In this document: in pieces, positions 6,829 to 13,181 of the stretch
How the letters are laid out: each line of letters begins with the position of its first letter
Numbering within the stretch: the first letter of the stretch is position 1
NCBI GenBank assembly: GCA_013042125.1
Contig: JABDQS010000274.1
Coordinates: 1-13,181 of the forward strand
DNA from: Eudoraea sp.
GTDB taxonomy: Bacteria; Bacteroidota; Bacteroidia; Flavobacteriales; Flavobacteriaceae
Direction of reading: 5' to 3'
Length of the DNA stretch: 13,181 nt
The notes under the pieces: model-generated
The model's input: only the letters and a program-made list of their open reading frames with translations
Databases searched by the model: none
What the model was told of the DNA's origin: nothing
Position numbers and translations under genes: made by a program

Positions 6829-8409
6829 TTACGCCGTTTTAGGCCGAAGATTGAAAAATTCTAAGAAACTTGGCGGGTTTTCAATGTTGCCTTTTTCGGA
6901 GATCAAATGAATTTCAACATTTCTTTCTTTTGCTTTCCATAGAAAATCTTCCAGAATCTCAATGATATCATTGTCCAGATATCTCGTATTTCTCACATCT
7001 ATCTCAAGATAAGTATCTTTTGGGATACCGTCTAATTCTTTTAAGATAGCACCTTTATTAAAAAAGGTAACTTCTTCAGCGAGGGTCATTTTTATCTTGT
7101 GATACCCATTGCTTTTATCCTGAATATGCAAGAAGTGTGAATTTTGGTAGCTTTTGATCAGGATCACCACAATACCCACACCTAAGCCCAAACCAATACC
7201 AACAAGAAGATCGGTAAAGATGATGCCTCCCACGGTTACCGTAAAAGGAATGAATTGTTTCCACCCCAGATTGTACATTTGCTTAAAGAGTGCCGGTTTG
7301 GCCAGTTTATATCCTACAATAAATAAAATGGCCGCCAGAACAGATAATGGGATCATATTCAGTAAACGCGGAATGAGGATCACTGATATCAGTAGAAAGA
7401 AACCATGGATAATAGCAGACATCTTAGACTTTCCTCCAGATTGGATATTCGCAGAACTACGAACTATTACCTGTGTAATAGGTAGTCCGCCAATCAATCC
7501 TGATATGATATTCCCGGTACCCTGAGCTAATAATTCCCGATTCGTTGGTGTCACCCTTCTTTCAGGATCTAGTTTATCCGTGGCCTCTACGCATAAGAGC
7601 GTTTCCAAACTTGCTACCAGAGCAATGGTAAAGGCAGTGATCCAGATCTCAGGACGGGTGATCACACTAAAATTCGGAAAGCTGAATTGATTCATGAAAG
7701 AAGCAGCATCATCCGGAATAGGGACACTAACAAGTTGCGGTCCGGAGATTGACAAATATTCATTGTCTTTGGTAAGAACAAAGAATACAATACCTACAAC
7801 AACAGCAACTAAGGGACCTTGGATCAGTTTAAATACCTTTGCCTTTTTAGTAAGTACTTTATCCCAAAGGATCAATATGCCAAGTCCTATAACAGCAACA
7901 ATAGTTGGACCCGGACTAATATAGTTTAGGGTATTAATAATTTCTGAAAACGTGTTTTCACCATCCACCTGAAAAAAGGCAAAATCTCCTTCAGGGTCTG
8001 CATCGTATCCAAAAAAATGGGGAATCTGTTTCAGAATTATTATAATACCAATCCCAGTAAGCATGCCTTTGATTACGGAAGAAGGGAAGTAATACCCAAT
8101 GACCCCGGCTCTTAAAAGCCCTAAGCCTAACTGTATTGCACCACCCAGAACTACGGCTACTAAGAAGTTCTGATAACCGCCTAAGGCACCAATTGCAGTG
8201 AGTACTATGGCTGCAAGCCCTGCTGCGGGACCACTAACTCCAATTTGAGAACCACTTAAGGAACCGACTACTACTCCACCTACAATTCCGGCGATCAAAC
8301 CGGAGAACAGCGGAGCACCACTTGCAAGAGCTATCCCAAGACAAAGAGGGAGGGCTACAAAGAAAACAACAATACTTGCAGGTAAATCGTTTTTTATAGT
8401 TTTAAACAT
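6829..8409 (-). CDS. SulP-family anion transporter linked to carbonic anhydrase
   Basis: A 526-residue SulP/SLC26 transporter with about 14 hydrophobic segments (~10-420) and a short C-terminal STAS-like domain (~437-505). Family marks are GVSGPAAGLAA (57-67), QGTGNIISGLIGGLP (296-310) and RSSANIQSGGKSKMSAIIHG (317-336). Where the other transporter has Asp-x3-Thr and Gly-Ala-Thr, this one has Glu269 and Cys273 with Gln313-Val314-Ile315. It therefore lacks the Na+ ligands recalled for BicA and may be proton-coupled or an exchanger. Its STAS domain lacks the usual Ser-Gly (DNDIIE in place of DQSGLY). SulP proteins of this type are often beside or fused to carbonic anhydrase, which here follows after 24 bases. 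Bicarbonate is the likely substrate, but sulfate or dicarboxylates cannot be excluded. Confidence 0.9.
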   Translation of the reverse strand: MFKTIKNDLPASIVVFFVALPLCLGIALASGAPLFSGLIAGIVGGVVVGSLSGSQIGVSGPAAGLAAIVLTAIGALGGYQNFLVAVVLGGAIQLGLGLLRAGVIGYYFPSSVIKGMLTGIGIIIILKQIPHFFGYDADPEGDFAFFQVDGENTFSEIINTLNYISPGPTIVAVIGLGILILWDKVLTKKAKVFKLIQGPLVAVVVGIVFFVLTKDNEYLSISGPQLVSVPIPDDAASFMNQFSFPNFSVITRPEIWITAFTIALVASLETLLCVEATDKLDPERRVTPTNRELLAQGTGNIISGLIGGLPITQVIVRSSANIQSGGKSKMSAIIHGFFLLISVILIPRLLNMIPLSVLAAILFIVGYKLAKPALFKQMYNLGWKQFIPFTVTVGGIIFTDLLVGIGLGLGVGIVVILIKSYQNSHFLHIQDKSNGYHKIKMTLAEEVTFFNKGAILKELDGIPKDTYLEIDVRNTRYLDNDIIEILEDFLWKAKERNVEIHLISEKGNIENPPSFLEFFNLRPKTA

Positions 8410-8481
8410 AACATAAGAGTATTTTAAGCCCCAATCAGGGGTTCAGGATTATTTAGTAATTAAGATAAAAAGGATGAAAAA

Positions 8482-8778
8482 CTACGGTTGCACCTCTGGT
8501 GGAGGAAGTTGTATCTCAGTAGTGAAAGTAAAAAAATGAAAATGATGTTCCCAATTTGGGCGTCTCCTATTTTCAAAAAGGATTACAGATTGGTGGCTTG
8601 AAATATTCAATAGGACGATCTCTTCACTTTGATCTTTTTTATTTTGTTCCTGAGGCTCTTCTTCATTCATATTGATCGAAACGAAAGGTCTGTTAACATC
8701 TAACAGCTGCAGAACTGGCGGAGCCAGAATTCCTGTTATCCAGATAGAAGTTAAAATGATGAATATAAAGGACTTCAT
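8482..8778 (-). CDS. Small secreted or membrane-anchored protein of unknown function
   Basis: I do not recognise this 98-residue protein as a named family. It begins with a hydrophobic segment (~3-19) that could be a signal peptide or a single membrane anchor, followed by APPVLQLLDV. A very acidic and polar stretch comes next (~36-53, NMNEEEPQEQNKKDQSEE). The C-terminal part has a basic and histidine-rich patch (RRRPNWEHHFHFF, ~71-83) and ends in PPPEVQP. The signal-like start, the sensible codon use and the clean fit between neighbours argue that the gene is real. It lies 62 bases after batE and 72 bases before the SulP transporter, on the same strand, so it could belong to either operon. 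The histidines might bind a metal such as zinc, but this is speculation. Confidence 0.7.
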   Translation of the reverse strand: MKSFIFIILTSIWITGILAPPVLQLLDVNRPFVSINMNEEEPQEQNKKDQSEEIVLLNISSHQSVILFENRRRPNWEHHFHFFTFTTEIQLPPPEVQP

Positions 8779-8799
8779 AAATACAAAATAAATGAAATT

Positions 8800-8833
8800 A
8801 AAATATAAGGAAAAACCTGTATAATGGTATCAA
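8800..8833 (-). promoter_or_regulatory. Weak candidate promoter for the 98-residue protein / SulP / carbonic anhydrase genes
   Basis: Read leftward there is TTG (8833-8831), a 23-base spacer, then TATATTTT (8807-8800), one mismatch from TAnnTTTG, ending 21 bases before the ATG at 8778. It sits in the gap after batE, where a new transcript for the carbon genes would be expected. AT-rich composition makes a chance match likely. Confidence 0.22.
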
Positions 8834-8840
8834 TGATTTA

Positions 8841-9599
8841 CTAAAAATCTTTTAAAATTCTCAGATCGGTTTCTGGGATCCATCCATTTTTACCATCTGC
8901 CAACCGAATTTTATTCCAATCGTTCAATTCTTCTTCTACAAAAACTTTACTGCCTTCATGAAGGTCAAAGAGTGTGTTACTCCTGTTATTTGGTTCTTCC
9001 TTAACAGCAGTCTCGGTCGCGAAAATAATGGCAGGCTGGGTTTGTGTGAAGTCCCGGTATTGAATAACGGCAAATAATATGCTTATGGCCATAACAAGTA
9101 AACACGCCATACTTGCTATAAACGCGATTCTCTTCTTATCAGCAAATTGAAAAAAGTAGAAGGCCAGGTATAGAAGAACAAATAAAAACATAAAGATCAC
9201 AGCAGTATAGGCCCATTGATCGAAAGTGAGAATATTCTTTACGCTCCCAACCATTCTTGATATGGAAGTCTGTGGCAATGGCTCTATGGCATCGATGGTC
9301 ATTTTTTGAGCAAAGGACAAGTTGTTCAATATTTCAATATCATTGGGATCGAGAAGCAGGGCTTTTTCGTAATAATAAATGCTGGGCCCTATTTTATTCA
9401 CCTTGTAATAGGAGTTCCCTAAGTTAAAATACACTTCTGCAGAATGTTGCCCGGACTTCAGGATCTCATGGTAGTTGTCAATGGCGTCCTGGTAATTCCC
9501 TTCATTATAGGCCTTAGTGGCACTATCGAATAATACTTCGTTCTGAGCTATGCCTATGGAAAAGGTAAATACAAATAGTAATAAAACCCACTTTCTCAT
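8841..9599 (-). CDS. batE: BatE: TPR and SH3-like domain membrane protein
   Basis: A 252-residue envelope protein, last of the bat cluster. In order: signal peptide (1-18, ending GIAQ); two TPR-like units (~22-88: FDSATKAYNEGNYQDAI and VYFNLGNSYYKVNKIGPSIYYYEKAL, each quoted in part); two membrane helices (~130-150 and ~158-180); and a bacterial SH3-like domain (~187-249) with DLHEGSKV, the DWNKIRLADGKNGW core and WIPETDLRIL. This layout is that of Bacteroidota BatE. Bat proteins were first linked to aerotolerance in Bacteroides fragilis, but their molecular role is unsettled; together they look like a periplasm-facing scaffold. The start lies two bases after the batD stop, so the genes are surely cotranscribed. 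I see no convincing terminator after it. Confidence 0.9.
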   Translation of the reverse strand: MRKWVLLLFVFTFSIGIAQNEVLFDSATKAYNEGNYQDAIDNYHEILKSGQHSAEVYFNLGNSYYKVNKIGPSIYYYEKALLLDPNDIEILNNLSFAQKMTIDAIEPLPQTSISRMVGSVKNILTFDQWAYTAVIFMFLFVLLYLAFYFFQFADKKRIAFIASMACLLVMAISILFAVIQYRDFTQTQPAIIFATETAVKEEPNNRSNTLFDLHEGSKVFVEEELNDWNKIRLADGKNGWIPETDLRILKDF

Positions 9600-9601
9600 G
9601 A

Positions 9602-11383
9602 TTATAATTGTTTATCCATGGCTGAAATGACCTCACTGGCCTTTTTGTAATCTTGTTGCATTTGAACCTTGGAAAATGGACTGTATCTTGCCATTTCACA
9701 ATTTTTTAATAGGCCGATAAAACCTTCCGTCGTATCCGTGTCTACTTCTTTTTGAGAAAGTAATGATGTAATTTTCTCCTTGGCGAACTCCGAGGTTTCA
9801 ATCTTTAGTTTTGCTTTCAGATAATTATGCAGTGCTTTCTCCAGGGCGATATAAAAAGCATCTTTTTCTCCCAGGGCCTTTTTTGCTTTGAAAAGGAATT
9901 TTCTGGCAAGTCTATTGGCCTTTTTTATTCTATTCCCCTCTGCATCACTGGCAATAGCTTCTCTTTTCTTGCCAAAGACAATGGCTAAAGGAATAAGGAG
10001 TAGTGGACTGATAAGGAAGAGGTAAAATTGGAGTGAACCAAGAAATACCCCATCTTTAATGGGTCGCAAATTTGGGATCAGTTTTATAAAATTGAATTGA
10101 GACCCGGTACTTTGAACTACACGTTTGTTATTTTGACCAACGGCAATACTTCCTGAAGAAGATTCCAGCGGCCCTTCCATAACATCGATCATTATCTCTT
10201 CAGAAGCGATAGTTTTGTAGCCCTTCGCATCAGGATCAAAATAACTAAAACTGAGAGGAGGAATAGGGTATTTGCCCTTAAAAGAAGGTACCACAGTATA
10301 TTGGTTACTTACTTTTCCCTGCATCCCGGAAAGGGTAGTCCTCACATTTTCATTGAATTCTGGCTCGTATACTTCCAGGGATCCTGGCATTTCCAAAACG
10401 GGTAATTGAAAGAGTTTTAAATTGCCATTCCCTTCTACCTGAACGATGGCCTGTAATGATTCAGAAGCCTTAAGATTCTTTTTGCTGGTAGTAACTTTAA
10501 ATTCAAAATTTCCAACAGCACCACTAAAATTATCAGGCTGTCCTTCAGATGGCAGAGGTTTAACACGGATAGTACGTTGCCCCGCAGAGACCGTCTTATT
10601 GGTTTGTGCATATATTGGCCCCCCAAAGAAATCTCGCCTGTTCGTTGGCACCTCCAGAGTTACATCGAGTGATAAGGGTTCAATTTCCAGTGAGCCGCTT
10701 TTCTGAGGATATAACACAACACGTTTTAGTATAACATAACGGTATGATTTTCCATTATAATTTCCATTTTTAACGTTGTAGGAGGTAACCGGGATATCCT
10801 GACTCCAGAAATTATTATAGGTAGGATTGTCCAGGGGACGGAAATTGGAAACGTTTATAGATGGACTAACATAGAGTTTGTAAACAACACTGATAGCTTC
10901 GTTCATATACGGCGTGGCTTTCGAAACTTCAGCAACCAAGTGAAGACTTTCATCTGCAATATCATCAGCAGTCATTTGATCACTGGGCTTGTCCACCGCA
11001 GCCGTTACTTCCACCTCCTTAGGAAGCGACTTGTAGGTTTTACCCTCAATAACAATAGATGCCTGTTTAATAGTAAAGTTTCCTCGTGCTGTTGGCGCAA
11101 GAATATAGAAATAGGTTTTAGAGTAACTCCTTACCCCATTCACCCACGAAGAACTAATATTTTGAGAAGGACCCATCAGCACGCGAAAACCTTCAAAATC
11201 CGGGGGAGAAAAATTATCACCATCCTTGTTCATGGTAAATTCTACCCGCAGGCGCTCATTGATCCCTAATCTTTCCTTACTTAGATTAACATCAAATTCA
11301 ACGATCTCCTCGTCCTGGGAATAGGATATAGTTGTCCCCAGGAAAATAAATAGCATACCCAACAAACATGTAAGTTTATGCAT
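9602..11383 (-). CDS. batD: BatD: periplasmic beta-domain membrane protein
   Basis: A 593-residue protein of the BatD ('oxygen tolerance') family. A signal peptide (1-22, ending ISYSQ) is followed by several beta-rich periplasmic domains up to ~440, containing the family-typical stretch FRVLMGPSQNISSSWVNG and the repeated pattern of FxVTTSKKNLKASESLQAxVxVEGNGNLK. One membrane helix (~448-469) and a basic, helical cytoplasmic tail (~470-593) end it. I chose ATG at 11383, two bases after the batC stop. The frame continues to GTG at 11386 and TTG at 11392, which would overlap batC but add only three residues. It sits between batC and batE, as usual in Bacteroidota, and probably binds the VWA and TPR partners in the periplasm. 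The long C-terminal tail would be available for cytoplasmic contacts. Confidence 0.92.
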   Translation of the reverse strand: MHKLTCLLGMLFIFLGTTISYSQDEEIVEFDVNLSKERLGINERLRVEFTMNKDGDNFSPPDFEGFRVLMGPSQNISSSWVNGVRSYSKTYFYILAPTARGNFTIKQASIVIEGKTYKSLPKEVEVTAAVDKPSDQMTADDIADESLHLVAEVSKATPYMNEAISVVYKLYVSPSINVSNFRPLDNPTYNNFWSQDIPVTSYNVKNGNYNGKSYRYVILKRVVLYPQKSGSLEIEPLSLDVTLEVPTNRRDFFGGPIYAQTNKTVSAGQRTIRVKPLPSEGQPDNFSGAVGNFEFKVTTSKKNLKASESLQAIVQVEGNGNLKLFQLPVLEMPGSLEVYEPEFNENVRTTLSGMQGKVSNQYTVVPSFKGKYPIPPLSFSYFDPDAKGYKTIASEEIMIDVMEGPLESSSGSIAVGQNNKRVVQSTGSQFNFIKLIPNLRPIKDGVFLGSLQFYLFLISPLLLIPLAIVFGKKREAIASDAEGNRIKKANRLARKFLFKAKKALGEKDAFYIALEKALHNYLKAKLKIETSEFAKEKITSLLSQKEVDTDTTEGFIGLLKNCEMARYSPFSKVQMQQDYKKASEVISAMDKQL

Positions 11384-11385
11384 CA

Positions 11386-12216
11386 CTACCAATCTTTTGC
11401 GTTTTTTACCTTCGGACCTTTTACCTTTTTCTCGTTCATCTTTTCCTGCACCTTGTTTTCTTCATTCTGCATGGCCTCGAGCAGGTTTTTTACCTGTTGG
11501 GGTGAAAGTTGATTTTTTCTGGGTTGTTTTTGCTCATCCGGTTTTTCACCCTGCTTGGGCTGCTCTTTTTTCTCTTCGCCATCTCCTTCTTTATTCTCAT
11601 CTTTTTCCTCATCGCCGCCGTCTTTCTCTTTGTTATCTTGTTCTTGGTCTTGTTCGTCTTCTTTTTTCTCCTTCTCCTCCTGGTCGTCCTTTTTCTCCTC
11701 CGGTTCCTGCTTATCCTCATCGCCTCCATCCTTGTTTTTCTGTTGCTCGGCCAATGCTTTGGCTAGGGCCAGGTTATATCTGGTTTCTTCATCCGTCGGG
11801 TCATTTCTAAGAGCTTCTTTATATGCTTCCACCGCCTTATCATACTCTTCATTCTTCATAAAGACATTGCCCATATTATGGAAGGCCTTATGTTTTTCGG
11901 GCTTTCCGGAGGCTGATTCCCCTACCTCTTTAAATCGTCCAAAGGCTTCTTCTAAGCTCTCTTTCTTGTAATAGGCCGTTCCTAAATTATAGGGGGCAAC
12001 CACATTCTCCTCACTTTTTGAGATGGCCCTGCGATAGTCTGCTTCGGCCTTTATAAATTCATTCTCCGAAAGTTCTTTATTGGCCTCCCAGGTAAGATCT
12101 ACAGAGGCTTTTAATGCTTTTTCCTTCTCCTTAGCAACTTCTTCCTGTGCATGTGTGAAGGTAGCTAATAGAAATACCAATAGAAATGTGTATCCCTTAT
12201 TCATGATCTTTCTCAT
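11386..12216 (-). CDS. batC: BatC: TPR protein with long charged region
   Basis: A 276-residue exported TPR protein. A signal peptide (ending THAQ, ~24) leads into three TPR-like units (~41-155, including NVVAPYNLGTAYYKKESLEE, HKAFHNMGNVFMKNEEYDKA and DEETRYNLALAKALAEQ). Residues ~157-236 are a low-complexity run almost entirely of Glu, Asp, Lys, Gln and Gly, followed by a more ordered tail (LSPQQVKNLLEAMQNEENK) seen at the end of other BatC proteins. TPRs suggest protein binding, here probably to the VWA proteins BatA and BatB. It overlaps the end of batB by 20 bases with this start; a second ATG at 12204 gives a shorter n-region and an 8-base overlap, and I cannot decide between them. The batD start follows two bases after its stop. 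Confidence 0.9.
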   Translation of the reverse strand: MRKIMNKGYTFLLVFLLATFTHAQEEVAKEKEKALKASVDLTWEANKELSENEFIKAEADYRRAISKSEENVVAPYNLGTAYYKKESLEEAFGRFKEVGESASGKPEKHKAFHNMGNVFMKNEEYDKAVEAYKEALRNDPTDEETRYNLALAKALAEQQKNKDGGDEDKQEPEEKKDDQEEKEKKEDEQDQEQDNKEKDGGDEEKDENKEGDGEEKKEQPKQGEKPDEQKQPRKNQLSPQQVKNLLEAMQNEENKVQEKMNEKKVKGPKVKNAKDW

Positions 12217-13181
12217 TAAACAGGTTTAACTTCTTTAACCACTTTGTTTTTCGGTCCAATAAAAAGATGTCTAAAAATAGGAAGAATAAGCCCGCACCCA
12301 AAAACCATTGGAACTGGTCCTTATAATCTGCAAATTGCTTGGCTTCAAATTCCATTTTATCCATTTGGTTCAGCGCTTCCTTTATCTTATCTACCGCCTC
12401 ATCGGTATTAGCCCCGTCAATATATTCCCCATTGCCCTTTTCCGCAATTTCTGTCAGTATTTCTTTATTGAGCTTGGTGATTACTACTTCCCCCTGGTTG
12501 TCTTTCTTAAGTTCCTGGGTGATCCCGTTTCTTTTGATCGGGATGGGAGCTCCTTTTTCTTTTCCAACACCAATTGTAAATATCCGGATCCCTTGCTCTA
12601 TTGCCAGGTCTACCGCATCAATGGCAAGTCCATCCGAATGATCTTCCCCATCAGAAATAATAAATAATACCTTATTGGTCTGGTCCTCATCATCGTAATA
12701 GGTGGTAGCCAATTTAATAGCCTCATCAATAGCAGTACCCAGAGAGGATAACAGATCAGTATTCAGATACTGTAAGAACATCTTTGCAACGCCGTAATCT
12801 GTGGTTATGGGCAATTGAGGTGTTGCCTGGCCTGCATATGCTATGATCCCGATCCTGTCACTTGCCAGTTGATTTATGATCTCAGATACAAGGCGTTTCG
12901 ACTTTTCCAATCTATTAGGCGCAATATCTTCTGCTAACATACTTTTTGAAACATCGATCGCAAAAACAATATCAACTCCCTCCCGCTTAACGGTCTCCAA
13001 TTTAGTACCAATCTTAGGATTGGTTAATCCAAGAATCAATCCGGAGAGGCCAAGCAACAGGAACAATAATTTTAAGCCTCCTTTAAAGCTAGACCTGCTG
13101 GGGGTTAGGCGTTTTAATAGAGTAGGCTCGGCAAATTTTCGTTGTGTCTTTTTCTTCCAGTACAACAGACCTATATACCAC
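12197..13181 (-). CDS. batB: BatB: von Willebrand factor A membrane protein (5' end outside window)
   Basis: A VWA-domain inner-membrane protein. The frame is open through the right edge (Trp-Tyr-Ile-Gly-Leu-Leu precede the TTG at 13165), so the true start, probably about 20 residues earlier, is outside. A membrane helix (GLKLLFLLLGLSGLILGLTN) is followed by a VWA domain with a complete metal-ion adhesion site: DVSKS, the Thr of SLGTAIDEA and ISDGED. A C-terminal helix (QWFLGAGLFFLFLDIFLL) closes it. An intact MIDAS implies Mg2+-dependent binding of a protein partner. Its position directly before batC, with overlapping frames, identifies it as BatB rather than BatA, which would normally lie just upstream, beyond the window. 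In this gene order an AAA+ MoxR ATPase usually heads the operon. Confidence 0.93.
   Translation of the reverse strand, partial: WYIGLLYWKKKTQRKFAEPTLLKRLTPSRSSFKGGLKLLFLLLGLSGLILGLTNPKIGTKLETVKREGVDIVFAIDVSKSMLAEDIAPNRLEKSKRLVSEIINQLASDRIGIIAYAGQATPQLPITTDYGVAKMFLQYLNTDLLSSLGTAIDEAIKLATTYYDDEDQTNKVLFIISDGEDHSDGLAIDAVDLAIEQGIRIFTIGVGKEKGAPIPIKRNGITQELKKDNQGEVVITKLNKEILTEIAEKGNGEYIDGANTDEAVDKIKEALNQMDKMEFEAKQFADYKDQFQWFLGAGLFFLFLDIFLLDRKTKWLKKLNLFNEKDHE

Noticed and set aside
4206..8409. Plain sulfate permease annotation for both SulP genes
   Set aside because: SulP proteins carry several anions. Linkage to carbonic anhydrase, and BicA-like residues in one of them, favour bicarbonate, and no sulfate assimilation gene is in the window.
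8427..8443. Inverted repeat (CCCC - five bases - GGGG) before the SulP gene as a terminator or regulator
   Set aside because: Only four GC pairs are solid; on the transcribed strand the next pair is a mismatch, and the following bases are not a T tract.
11509..11766. A rightward 85-codon frame that looks like a very hydrophobic membrane protein
   Set aside because: It is the reverse complement of the Glu/Asp/Lys-rich part of batC; acidic and lysine codons read backwards give Leu, Phe and Ile.
1..13181. Mobile elements, CRISPR arrays, tRNA or toxin-antitoxin genes
   Set aside because: Coding genes fill nearly all of the window, the gaps are at most about 100 bases, and I found no repeat array, transposase motif or cloverleaf in them.

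Overview
The window looks like chromosomal DNA of a member of the Flavobacteriaceae (Bacteroidota). Evidence for this: a batB-batC-batD-batE run in the order typical of Bacteroidota, AT-rich intergenic DNA, starts without Shine-Dalgarno sequences, a few matches to the Bacteroidota -7 promoter box (TAnnTTTG), and a pheS without pheT beside it. I cannot support a genus. I see no phage, transposon, CRISPR array, tRNA or rRNA, and the longest non-coding gap is about 100 bases.

Left part (1-3095). The 3' end of a pyruvate kinase gene runs rightward and meets, two bases later, the end of a leftward DNA polymerase IV gene (dinB). Divergent from dinB after only 28 bases is a compact three-gene unit with overlapping reading frames: a Rossmann-fold NAD(P)-binding oxidoreductase, a CYTH-fold triphosphatase-like protein and a lipoprotein with a YciI-like domain.

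Right part (3110-13181). Everything reads leftward. In transcription order: batB (its first codons lie beyond the right edge), batC, batD and batE; a 98-residue unknown secreted or membrane-anchored protein; a SulP transporter; a beta-carbonic anhydrase followed by an intrinsic terminator; a second, different SulP transporter; and pheS.

How the genes work together. The SulP / carbonic anhydrase / SulP block reads as an inorganic-carbon module. The enzyme interconverts CO2 and bicarbonate, and the transporters would bring bicarbonate (or another anion) across the inner membrane, plausibly for anaplerotic carboxylation in a heterotroph. The transporter at 4206-6074 keeps residues matching the Na+ site I recall for cyanobacterial BicA; the one at 6829-8409 does not, so the two probably differ in ion coupling or substrate. 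The Bat proteins probably form an envelope complex of von Willebrand A, TPR and SH3 domains; their biochemical role is unsettled.

No clearly new system stands out. The places most worth a second look are the paired divergent SulP transporters, the large outside loop in one of them, the 98-residue protein between the bat genes and the carbon block, and the oxidoreductase-CYTH-YciI lipoprotein operon.
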